64,000 nt of DNA from JBBQKG01 sp038326655 (GTDB lineage: Bacteria > Actinomycetota > Thermoleophilia > Solirubrobacterales > JBBDJG01): NCBI GenBank assembly GCA_038326655.1, contig JBBQKG010000004.1, positions 62,001 through 126,000 on the forward strand. Direction: 5' to 3'. Positions 32,160-39,050 of the stretch are shown one piece after another. The notes under the pieces are model-generated. The model worked only from the letters and a program-made list of their open reading frames with translations, made no database searches and was not told the DNA's origin. The position numbers and the translations under genes were made by a program. Position 1 is the first letter of the stretch. Every line of letters begins with the position of its first letter.

Positions 32160-33121
32160 GCCTCCGGGTCGCCGTCCTGAAGGGCGGGACCTCGCTCGAG
32201 CGGCAGGTCTCGCTGCGCTCCGCCGGACGCGTCGAGCGCGCGCTCGAGCGGCTCGGGCACGACGTGATCCCGATCGACGTCGACGCAGCGCTCGTGCAGC
32301 AGCTGCGTGACTCTGACGCCGACGTCGCGTTCGTCGCACTGCACGGCCGCGGCGGCGAGGACGGCACGGTCCAGGAGCTGCTCGAGATCGTCGGCATGCC
32401 CTACACCGGCTCCGGCGTACTGGCCTGCATGCGCTGCATGGACAAGGTGCTGACCAAGCACCTGCTCGTGCGCGAGCACGTGCCGACGCCGGACTTCTTC
32501 GCGTTCAGCGACGTCGCCTTCCGCGAGTTCGGCGCGGCCGACGCGCTGCCCGCGATCGAGGAGCGCCTCGGCTTCCCGATCGTCGTGAAGCCGGCCGCGC
32601 AGGGATCTGCGCTCGGCATCGAGTTCGCGGCGTCTCCCGCCGACGTGCCACAGGCACTCGTGGCGGCGTTCAGCTACGACAACCGGGTGTTGCTCGAGCG
32701 GCACGTGAAGGGCCGCGAGCTCGCGGTCGGTCTGCTCGACGGCGAGCACGGCCCCGAGGCGCTTCCGATCGTCGAGGCCAAGCCGAAGCAGGAGTACTTC
32801 TTCGACTTCGAGGCACGCTACGAGATCGGCAAGACCGACTATGTGTGCCCGGCGGACCTACCCGCCGACGTCACGGCGCTTGCCCAGGAACTCGCCGGCA
32901 AGACCTACCGGCTGCTCGGTTGCTACGGCTTCGCACGGATCGACATGATGCTCCCCGAGGAAGGCCCGCCGCAGGTGCTCGAGGCACAAGCGATCCCCGG
33001 CCTCACCGAGACAAGCCTGTTCCCCCAGGCCGCCGACGCCGCCGGCATCTCCTTCGACGAGTTCGTGGAGCGGCTGGTCCAGCTGGCGTTGCAGAGAAGC
33101 CCGGCCGCGACGCCGGCCTAG
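32156..33121 (+). CDS. D-alanine-D-alanine ligase-like ATP-grasp protein, divergent paralog
   Basis: A 321-residue ATP-grasp ligase. N-terminal VAVLKGGTSLERQVSLRSA, then HGRGGEDGTVQELLEIVGMPYTG split over the substrate loop, KPAAQGSALGIEFA, YEIGKTDYVCPADLP and YGFARIDMM follow the Ddl order. Two deviations stand out. GSS is GSA in the glycine-rich lid, and the metal-binding E-x-N is Glu276-Ala-Gln278 (EAQAIPGLTETS) where Ddl has EVNTxPG. The second Ddl at 59299 keeps the canonical motif. This copy may be slow, may use another amino-acid pair, or may act in the aminotransferase's pathway, with which it is translationally coupled. Confidence 0.82.
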   Translation: MSLRVAVLKGGTSLERQVSLRSAGRVERALERLGHDVIPIDVDAALVQQLRDSDADVAFVALHGRGGEDGTVQELLEIVGMPYTGSGVLACMRCMDKVLTKHLLVREHVPTPDFFAFSDVAFREFGAADALPAIEERLGFPIVVKPAAQGSALGIEFAASPADVPQALVAAFSYDNRVLLERHVKGRELAVGLLDGEHGPEALPIVEAKPKQEYFFDFEARYEIGKTDYVCPADLPADVTALAQELAGKTYRLLGCYGFARIDMMLPEEGPPQVLEAQAIPGLTETSLFPQAADAAGISFDEFVERLVQLALQRSPAATPA

Positions 33122-33129
33122 AGAAACTT

Positions 33130-33175
33130 GCCGTTCGGCTGCAAGCAGCCGAACGGGTTAGCCGAAGGACGGTCG
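33130..33175 (+). repeat. Palindromic dispersed element, copy 6
   Basis: CCGTTCGGCTGCAAGCAG, CCGAACGG, then GTTAGCCGAAGGACGGTCG. Perfect stem CCGTTCGG/CCGAACGG. It fills the gap between the convergent ddl-like gene and the DUF151 gene. Confidence 0.75.
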
Positions 33176-33192
33176 ACCTTTGAACCTAGGGC

Positions 33193-33678
33193 TTAGCCCG
33201 AAGCGAAGTCTTCGGGCGTTACTTCATCGAGGAATTTCTTGAACTTGTCAACCACCTCTTCGGTGTCCTCGACCTCGTGCTCGAACTCGATCGCGCTCTC
33301 CTGGATCACTTCCTCGGCGGCGAAGATCGGGGCCGAGGTGCGCACCGCCACCGCGAGCGCATCCGAAGGGCGCGAGTCGATCTCGACCTCCTGACCGTTC
33401 ACGCGCAAGGTGATCGAGGCATAGAAGGTGTTGTCCTTGAGCTCCGTCACCGATACCCGCGTGCACTGCGCGTCGAGCTCGCCGATCAGCTCGCTGATCA
33501 GGTCGTGGGTCATCGGGCGCGGCGTCGTGGCGCCCTGGAGCTTCATCAGAATCGCGGCGGCCTCCGGGTGTCCGATCCAGATCGGGAGGAACTTGTTCCC
33601 GTCGATGGTCTTCAGCAACACGATCGGCTGCTTCCCGACCATGTCGAAACTAACGCCGTAGATGACCATCTCCTGCAC
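33193..33678 (-). CDS. Bifunctional nuclease family protein (DUF151)
   Basis: A 161-residue protein of the DUF151/BFN family. MVIYGVSFDMVGKQPIVLLK, FLPIWIGHPEAAAILMKLQG, RPMTHDLISELIGELDAQ and IDSRPSDALAVAVRTSAPIF are the hallmark blocks. Plant members have dual nuclease activity; bacterial functions are not settled. The C-terminus is acidic. The Met at 33678 is used; a Met four codons later precedes VIYGVSF as well. Confidence 0.92.
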   Translation of the reverse strand: MQEMVIYGVSFDMVGKQPIVLLKTIDGNKFLPIWIGHPEAAAILMKLQGATTPRPMTHDLISELIGELDAQCTRVSVTELKDNTFYASITLRVNGQEVEIDSRPSDALAVAVRTSAPIFAAEEVIQESAIEFEHEVEDTEEVVDKFKKFLDEVTPEDFASG

Positions 33679-33797
33679 TGGGTCGGCTCCAAGCCCGCGG
33701 TTGACCTGCTACCAGACCCATTATAGGAACGGCCTGGGCCCCGTTTGAAACGTCTGTCCTCGGCATCCGGCTCGGAGTCGAGCGGCAGCCAGACGAG

Positions 33798-33872
33798 TGG
33801 GCGATCCTGGACTCGAACCAGGGACCTCCTCCTTATCAGAGAGGCGCTCTGACCAAACTGAGCTAATCGCCC
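33798..33872 (-). tRNA. tRNA-Ile (anticodon GAT)
   Basis: Minus-strand 75-nt gene starting GGGCGATTAGCTCAGTTTGG. Acceptor stem GGGCGAT/ATCGCCC is perfect, the anticodon arm is CCTCT-CTGATAA-GGAGG giving GAT, and the T-loop is GGTTCGAGTCC. CCA is not encoded. It stands alone, not in an rRNA operon, just downstream of parB on the same strand. Confidence 0.95.
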
Positions 33873-33963
33873 CGGCGGGCGGCGCCCGCGCGATCTAGGT
33901 TAGCGAAGGGCCGGAGCCGGGTCGCCCCGTGGCTGTGGCCTCGATCTGTCTAGGATGAGGCGC

Positions 33964-34827
33964 TCAGGCGGCGATCGAACCCGACAGGCGACGAACCAGA
34001 TCGCGGACCTCGGCGAGCTCGGTGAATGCTATCTCGACGCGCGCGGCACGGCCGTTCGAGCGCACGCGGACGGTGCAGCCGAGCAGCTCGGTGAGCGAGT
34101 CCTCCAGCTCCCGGCAGGCCTCCGCCGCGTCTGCCGACACCAGCGCCGGCCGCCGGCGGGCCGCGGGAGCCGGCTCGGAGGCACGCGCGAGCGCCTCGGT
34201 CTCGCGGACCGAGAGCGCCTGGTCGCGGGCGCGGCGGCCGAGCGCCCGCTGGCCGGACCGGTCGCGGAGCTGCAGGATCGCGCGGCCGTGCCCCTCGCTC
34301 AGCTCGCCTGACTCCAGCATCGCCAGCACTTCGTCCGGCAGCTCGAGCAAGCGGACCATGTTGGAGATCGCGGCTCGGCTCCGGCCCACGCGGCGGCCGA
34401 CCTCCTCCTTCGTGAGGCCCAGCTCGTCCACCAGCGCCGCACAGGCCCGGGCGGCGTCGACGGGGTTCAGGTCCTCCCGTGCCATGTTCTCGATCAGCGC
34501 GAGCTCGAGGCGCTCGTGGTCCTCGGTCGAGCGCACGACCGCAGGCACGCGCTCGAGGCCGGCCAGCTTCGCCGCCCGCAGGCGGCGCTCCCCGGCGACG
34601 AGCTCGTAGCGCCCGCCCGGCAGCGGCCGCACGAGCATCGGCTGCAGCACCCCGTGCTCGCGGATCGACCCCGCAAGATCGCGGAGGTCCTGATCGGCAA
34701 AGCTCGTGCGCGGCTGGCGTGCGTTCGGCTCGATCAGGCTCACAGGGATCTGGTGCAGCGCCTCGGCGGGCTCTGTCGGCACCGGCAGGATCGCTGCCAG
34801 CCCTCGGCCGATGCCTCTCTCAGCCAC
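33964..34827 (-). CDS. parB: Chromosome partitioning protein ParB
   Basis: A 287-residue CTP-switch clamp that loads at parS and spreads around the origin. IPVSLIEPNARQPRTSF, the CTP-binding VAGERRLRAAKLAG, ENMAREDLNPVDAARA, the helix-turn-helix LTKEEVGRRVGRSRAAISNM and LSEGHGRAIL are canonical. The GTG at 34827 overlaps the parA stop by eight bases and has AAGGAGGT eight bases upstream; upstream in-frame codons up to 34848 lack a site. Encoded directly after parA. Confidence 0.95.
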   Translation of the reverse strand: MAERGIGRGLAAILPVPTEPAEALHQIPVSLIEPNARQPRTSFADQDLRDLAGSIREHGVLQPMLVRPLPGGRYELVAGERRLRAAKLAGLERVPAVVRSTEDHERLELALIENMAREDLNPVDAARACAALVDELGLTKEEVGRRVGRSRAAISNMVRLLELPDEVLAMLESGELSEGHGRAILQLRDRSGQRALGRRARDQALSVRETEALARASEPAPAARRRPALVSADAAEACRELEDSLTELLGCTVRVRSNGRAARVEIAFTELAEVRDLVRRLSGSIAA

Positions 34828-35578
34828 GTTCGGCGACCTCCTTCGCAAGCTCGAAGTACGCGTCCGCGCCGGCGCAATGCGGGTCGTGGTGAATCACGGG
34901 CCGCCCATAGCTCGGCGCCTCGCTGATTCTGACATTCCGGGGAATCACGGTGCGGAGGACCAGCGTCGGGAAGTGCTCCCGCAGCTCGCGCTCCACGTCC
35001 TGCGCAAGGCGGGTGCGACCGTCGAACATCGTCAGCAGCATGCCGGCGACCTCGAGCCCGGGGTTCAGCTCCCGCCGGATCAGCACGAGCGTGTCGAGGA
35101 ACTGGGCGAGACCCTCGAGCGCCAGGTACTCCGCCTGGACCGGCACGATCACACGATCCGCCGCGACCAGTGCGTTGACCGACAGCGGCCCGAGCGACGG
35201 TGGGCAGTCCAGCACGATCTGGTCGAAGTGGGGATGCGCAGGCGCGAGCGCTTCCCGCAGGCGCTGCTCCGATGACGGCAGCCGCGGAAGCTCGACGGTG
35301 GCCCCGGCGAGGTCGGGCGTGGACGGCACCAGCGACAGCGCACCGATGCCGGTCGGCTGCGCCGCCGCGGCAAGATCCTGGTCGCCGAGCAGGCAGCTGT
35401 AGGTGTTGGGAGCGAGGTCCTTGCTGATCCCGAGCGCAACGGTCGCGTTGCACTGCGGGTCGAGGTCGACCAGCAGCGTGCGGTGGCCCGCCTCCGCCAC
35501 GCACGCCGCCATGTTCACCGCGGTCGTGGTCTTGCCGACGCCGCCCTTCTGGTTCGCCACCGCATATACCGTTGCCAT
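34820..35578 (-). CDS. parA: Chromosome partitioning ATPase ParA (Soj)
   Basis: A 252-residue deviant-Walker ATPase that moves ParB-bound origins. MATVYAVANQKGGVGKTTTA has the signature-Lys Walker A, followed by LLVDLDPQCNATVALG and VLDCPPSLGPLSVNAL. Standard length. ATG at 35578. The 149 bases upstream to rsmG contain an inverted repeat at 35711-35732. Confidence 0.95.
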   Translation of the reverse strand: MATVYAVANQKGGVGKTTTAVNMAACVAEAGHRTLLVDLDPQCNATVALGISKDLAPNTYSCLLGDQDLAAAAQPTGIGALSLVPSTPDLAGATVELPRLPSSEQRLREALAPAHPHFDQIVLDCPPSLGPLSVNALVAADRVIVPVQAEYLALEGLAQFLDTLVLIRRELNPGLEVAGMLLTMFDGRTRLAQDVERELREHFPTLVLRTVIPRNVRISEAPSYGRPVIHHDPHCAGADAYFELAKEVAERG

Positions 35579-35710
35579 TGAGCCGAAGATAGAGCGGGTT
35601 CCAGTCGGAACGTCGCCCCTCGAGATCCTCCGAGGTTGATTCGGGGGTGAACTACCGATTCCTGCTCGGCGCAGCCTGGGAAATCTGCGTCCCGGCATAC
35701 CTTGTCGCTT

Positions 35711-35732
35711 GATAGTTCAACGCCGAACTATC
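35711..35732. other. Perfect inverted repeat at the rsmG end/parA leader
   Basis: GATAGTTC at 35711-35718 and GAACTATC at 35725-35732 are complementary around AACGCC. The rsmG stop codon lies in the right arm. It could be an RNA hairpin between rsmG and parA on the minus strand or an operator for parA. No T-run follows on either strand, so a terminator is unlikely. Confidence 0.45.
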
Positions 35733-36453
35733 GTGTTCTGGCGCGGCGGGACCGGGAGCCGAGCGGCCGTTTTCGCGCCACGCCCGCGCGGCGCGGGTAG
35801 CCCGGCGGTGTGGGGCCGGTCTTCTCGAAGAGGTGCAGGTGGTGGTTGCGCGCGCCGGCGAACGGCTTGGTTCGCACGACCCCGCACGGGCTCATCCCGA
35901 GCGCAGTGGCAGCTTCCCTCGCCGCCTCCTCCTCGGTGGGCTCGCGGGCGCCTTTCCAGGCGATGAGGAGGCCGCCTTCGCGCAGGAGGGGAGCCGCGTA
36001 CTCCACCAGCGTGGCCAGCGGCGCCACCGCCCGCACGGTCGCGGCTGTGTACCGGCCCGCGCCCTCGTCGGCGGCCCATTCCTCGGCCCGGGCGCAGACC
36101 GCGTGGGCGTTTGCCTGTCCCAACCGCTCAATCGCGCGCTCGATGAAGGCGCACTTGCGCCGCGTGGACTCGAGCAAATCGACGTCGGCCGGCTCCAGGG
36201 CGACGGCCAGCGGCAAACCTGGGAAACCGGCGCCGCTGCCGATGTCGACGAGACGGCCGTCCCGGGAGTGCGCGCGAAGCAGCGGGACCGCCGAGAGGCT
36301 GTCGGCGATGTGCACGTCGAGCGCCTGCTCCGGGGCTCTGACGGAGGTGGGCGCATCGGGATCCTCGGCGACCAGGTCCAGCAGGAGGCGGAGGCGCCGC
36401 TCGGCCTCATCCGGCAGCGACAGGCCCGTGCGCAGCTCGCGCAGGCGTTTCAC
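35728..36453 (-). CDS. rsmG: 16S rRNA (guanine-527-N7) methyltransferase
   Basis: A 241-residue SAM-dependent methyltransferase (GidB). Key sites: LDVHIADSLSAVPLL, the SAM loop LVDIGSGAGFPGLPLAVA, DLLESTRRKCAFIERA and ATVRAVAPLATLVEYA. The C-terminus carries an Arg-rich tail. The GTG at 36453 starts MKRLRELRTG; it lies within a parS-like 16-mer at 36446-36461. Loss of rsmG is a known cause of low-level streptomycin resistance; the active-site motifs look intact. Confidence 0.94.
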   Translation of the reverse strand: MKRLRELRTGLSLPDEAERRLRLLLDLVAEDPDAPTSVRAPEQALDVHIADSLSAVPLLRAHSRDGRLVDIGSGAGFPGLPLAVALEPADVDLLESTRRKCAFIERAIERLGQANAHAVCARAEEWAADEGAGRYTAATVRAVAPLATLVEYAAPLLREGGLLIAWKGAREPTEEEAAREAATALGMSPCGVVRTKPFAGARNHHLHLFEKTGPTPPGYPRRAGVARKRPLGSRSRRARTR

Positions 36454-36461
36454 GGGAAACG
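36446..36461. promoter_or_regulatory. Candidate parS site
   Basis: CGTTTCACGGGAAACG differs from the canonical parS TGTTTCACGTGAAACA at 3 of 16 positions (both ends and position 10) and keeps the GTTTC...GAAAC arms. It overlaps the rsmG start codon, about 870 bases upstream of parA and close to the origin, where functional parS sites cluster. It is the best match I found by eye in the window. Confidence 0.55.
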
Positions 36462-36466
36462 GTCCG

Positions 36467-37168
36467 CTAGCTTGGCCGAAGCGGCGTGATCACGATGCGG
36501 CGGAAGGGCTCGTCGCCCTCGCTGTGGGTATCCACGTCGGGCCGGTCCTTGAGGTACACGTGCACGACCCTGCGCTCGGCCGCGCCCATCGAGTCGAGCT
36601 CCACGGCGCGCCCATAGCGCAGCGCATCCGCGACCCCGCGGTCGGCCTGTCGCTGCAGCACCGACTCGCGGCGCTCGCGGTAGCCGCCCGCGTCGATCAC
36701 GACCCGCTTGCGCTCCTCCGCGCCCCGGAACGCGGCCTGGCCACAGAGGAACTGCAGCGAATCGATCGTGTGGCCGTGCTTGCCGATCACGAGCCCAAGG
36801 TCGGGCCCGCTGATGTTCGCCCGCACCTCCTCTGCGGTCTCCTCGACGTCCACGCTCGCGCGCACGCCGAGATAGGAGATCGTGCGCCGGACGATCTCCC
36901 GCACGCGCTCGCGAGGCTCGTCCGGCCAGGTAAAATCCTTCTCGGCAATGCGCCAGGCGTCGAGGTCCGCGATCGCAGCGACCCGCACGTAGCCCTCCTC
37001 GGCGTCGCCCGCGGCGGGTCGCTCCTCCAGCACCTCGAACTCGACCTGCTCGACGTCGAGCCCGGGATAGCGCTGCTCGAGTTGCTTCATCGCCGCCCAT
37101 TTCGCGGCGCCAAGACTGCTTCCGTCCGCCTCGGCTCGACCGTCGGCCTCGACCTCGGAAGCGCTCAC
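36467..37168 (-). CDS. jag: Jag/KhpB RNA-binding protein
   Basis: A 233-residue protein with an N-terminal Jag-type region (MKQLEQRYPGLDVEQVEFEV), a KH domain with DLGLVIGKHGHTIDSLQFLC (about 140) and an R3H domain ending in RRVVHVYLKDRPDVDTHSEG. Jag/KhpB binds RNA and affects cell division and elongation in Gram-positives. The GTG at 37168 overlaps the yidC stop (GTGA). The N-terminal 25 residues before MKQLE are low-complexity. Conserved origin-region position between yidC and rsmG. Confidence 0.9.
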   Translation of the reverse strand: MSASEVEADGRAEADGSSLGAAKWAAMKQLEQRYPGLDVEQVEFEVLEERPAAGDAEEGYVRVAAIADLDAWRIAEKDFTWPDEPRERVREIVRRTISYLGVRASVDVEETAEEVRANISGPDLGLVIGKHGHTIDSLQFLCGQAAFRGAEERKRVVIDAGGYRERRESVLQRQADRGVADALRYGRAVELDSMGAAERRVVHVYLKDRPDVDTHSEGDEPFRRIVITPLRPS

Positions 37169-37980
37169 CTGCGCCGACGCTTCTTCTTCCGTGGCGGGGG
37201 TGGAGGCGCCCTGCCGTCGCCGGCCCCGACAGCCACGGGCACCTTCTCCTGGTCGCCCTCGCCGGACTTCGCCGTGCGGCGCGGCGGCTTCCCCTGGGCC
37301 GCCAGGACAGGCTGTGGTGGTGGCGACAGCCGGCGCACGACCAGCTGCTGCCCGAGGGTCCAGAAGTTGGTCGTGATCCAATACAGGATCAGGCCCGCCG
37401 GGAAATTCGGGATCAGCGCCGCAAAGAACAGCGGCAGCAGCAGCATGATCCGTTGCTGGGTCTTGTCGACGCTCACCGACATCACCATCGTGGAGGCGAC
37501 CTGCGAGCCGATGAACAGGATCATCAGCACCACCAGCTCGCCCCCGTGCGCCTTCGCCGCGAGATCGTGGATGAACAGGAACGACTGCTGTCCCGACTCC
37601 TCCACGCGCCGGCTGAACCCGCTGCTTCGCAGCAGGTAGAACAGCGACATGAAGATCGGCAGCTGGAGCAGCAGCGGCAGGCACGAGGAGAACGGGTTCA
37701 CCTTGTTCTCCTGGTAGAAGCGCATCATCGCCTGGTTCATCGCCTGGCGATCGCCCTTGTACTTCTCCTGAAGCTCCTTGATCTGAGGCTGGAGCGCGCG
37801 GAGCGCGTTCATCGACTTGATCTGCTTGATCGTGAGCGGCACGATCGCGAGCCGCACGAGCACCGTGAGACCGATGATCGAGAGGCCCCAGTCCAGGCCG
37901 AGATCGTCGTGCAACCGCAGCAGCAGCCAGTTGGCGCAGTCGACCAGGGGCTGCAGTACGTTCGCGAAGACCGGTGTCAT
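37165..37980 (-). CDS. yidC: Membrane protein insertase YidC
   Basis: A 271-residue insertase of the short Gram-positive type (no large periplasmic domain). Helix blocks WGLSIIGLTVLVRLAIVPLT with the hydrophilic-groove Arg, LQPQIKELQEKYKGDRQAMN, NPFSSCLPLLLQLPIFMSLF, MLLLPLFFAALIPNFPAGLI and LYWITTNFWTLGQQ are present. The tail is Pro/Lys/Arg-rich (RKKKRRRR), as in ribosome-binding YidC tails. The start overlaps the yidD stop (ATGA). No lipobox is visible. Confidence 0.95.
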   Translation of the reverse strand: MTPVFANVLQPLVDCANWLLLRLHDDLGLDWGLSIIGLTVLVRLAIVPLTIKQIKSMNALRALQPQIKELQEKYKGDRQAMNQAMMRFYQENKVNPFSSCLPLLLQLPIFMSLFYLLRSSGFSRRVEESGQQSFLFIHDLAAKAHGGELVVLMILFIGSQVASTMVMSVSVDKTQQRIMLLLPLFFAALIPNFPAGLILYWITTNFWTLGQQLVVRRLSPPPQPVLAAQGKPPRRTAKSGEGDQEKVPVAVGAGDGRAPPPPPRKKKRRRR

Positions 37981-38216
37981 CTGAACAGGCGCTGGGCGTT
38001 CACGGGGTCATGGCCGCCGTGGCTGAACGGGTTGCAGCGAACCAGGCGCCAGCCGGCCAGAACCGTGCCGCGGAGCGGTCCGTGCGCGCGCAGCGCCTCC
38101 ACCGCGTAGGCGGAGCAGGTCGGCTCGTACTTGCACCGCCGAGGGAGCGCCGGCGACACGAAGCGCTGGTAGAAGCGGATCGGAGCAGCGAGCACCTTTG
38201 CCGCCAAGCGCCTCAT
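37977..38216 (-). CDS. yidD: Membrane protein insertion efficiency factor YidD
   Basis: A 79-residue protein with the family core: FYQRFVSPALPRRCKYEPTC followed by SAYAVEALRAHG and WRLVRCNPFSHGGHDPV, including the three conserved cysteines. It assists YidC. The ATG at 38216 overlaps the rnpA stop, and its own stop overlaps the yidC start. Confidence 0.95.
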   Translation of the reverse strand: MRRLAAKVLAAPIRFYQRFVSPALPRRCKYEPTCSAYAVEALRAHGPLRGTVLAGWRLVRCNPFSHGGHDPVNAQRLFR

Positions 38217-38635
38217 CACTCGTCCCCCCGGTCGGTTTCGCCCAGCTTCGCGAACAACGATTCGAGATCGGCTCGGACGGCTGCAAGGCCTCCGCGCTCG
38301 GCGACCTGAGCCGAGCCCTGGCGCGCGACAACGACGTGGTCGTGTTTCGGCGACACGCGCTCCTGCATGCTCCAGAACGCCTCTCGGAGCAACCGCTTGA
38401 CCCTGTTTCGCTCCACCGCGCCCCCGACGCGCCGGCCCACCGAGACGCCGAACCGGATCTCGGAGGACGCCGGAGCGTCGGCACCGGACGATCCATCGCT
38501 GGTTTCTTCTCGTGGAAACGCATAGAGCACGAAGTGACGGCTCGAGGCCGAGCGACCCTGGCGATAGACACGCTGGAAGTCGGCGCTTCGAGACAGACGC
38601 GGGCGCCTCCGGGTCGTTCCTCGGGGGCGATCCAC
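38216..38635 (-). CDS. rnpA: Ribonuclease P protein component
   Basis: A 139-residue basic protein that assists the RNase P RNA in tRNA 5' processing. RLSRSADFQRVYRQGRSASS at the N-terminus, then RFGVSVGRRVGGAVERNRVK-RLLREAF is the conserved RNR core. GTG at 38635. It lies 11 bases after rpmH in the near-universal rpmH-rnpA-yidD-yidC-jag order. Confidence 0.93.
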   Translation of the reverse strand: MDRPRGTTRRRPRLSRSADFQRVYRQGRSASSRHFVLYAFPREETSDGSSGADAPASSEIRFGVSVGRRVGGAVERNRVKRLLREAFWSMQERVSPKHDHVVVARQGSAQVAERGGLAAVRADLESLFAKLGETDRGDE

Positions 38636-38646
38636 CGAGCGTCCCG

Positions 38647-38781
38647 CTAGACGGTGAGCCGGTCGCGCCCCTTTTTGCGACGGCGCTGGATCGTGAGTCG
38701 GCCGGCACGCGTGCGCATCCTCGCTCGGAAGCCGTGCGTACGTGCGCGCTTGCGTCTTTTTGGCTGGTAGGTTCGCTTCAC
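38647..38781 (-). CDS. rpmH: 50S ribosomal protein L34
   Basis: A 44-residue ribosomal protein, MKRTYQPKRRKRARTHGFRA to RKKGRDRLTV, highly basic and typical of L34. GTG start at 38781. First gene of the minus-strand half of the origin cluster. Confidence 0.97.
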   Translation of the reverse strand: MKRTYQPKRRKRARTHGFRARMRTRAGRLTIQRRRKKGRDRLTV

Positions 38782-38823
38782 CGTGCGGCCTCGAGGCGCG
38801 GGTGGGGGGCCCGCTGGACCGTC

Positions 38824-38829
38824 AGTATA
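38824..38829 (-). promoter_or_regulatory. Candidate -10 box for the rpmH operon
   Basis: On the minus strand TATACT (five of six consensus) lies 43 bases before the rpmH GTG; the -35 region is not convincing. The whole rpmH-dnaA gap (38782-39050, 269 bases) otherwise shows no clear DnaA-box cluster; a TAGAAT at 38959-38964 could serve dnaA. Confidence 0.35.
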
Positions 38830-39050
38830 AAGAGTCGTTCTTCGGCTCTTCGCAGCACCTCGCAGCGCACGCCGCCGGCGCAAGATGTTTTTCCCCGGCA
38901 ATTGCGGCATGCGCCCGGGATGCCTCGATCGAAGCCCGGTCGCGCTCGCGGCGCGTTGTAGAATCGCCGCGCCTGGGCACCCCGGCAATCCCGCGCCGGG
39001 CGCCCCCATCCTCATCGCCTCACACCCCCTCTGCGAAGGGGTGTTCGACC

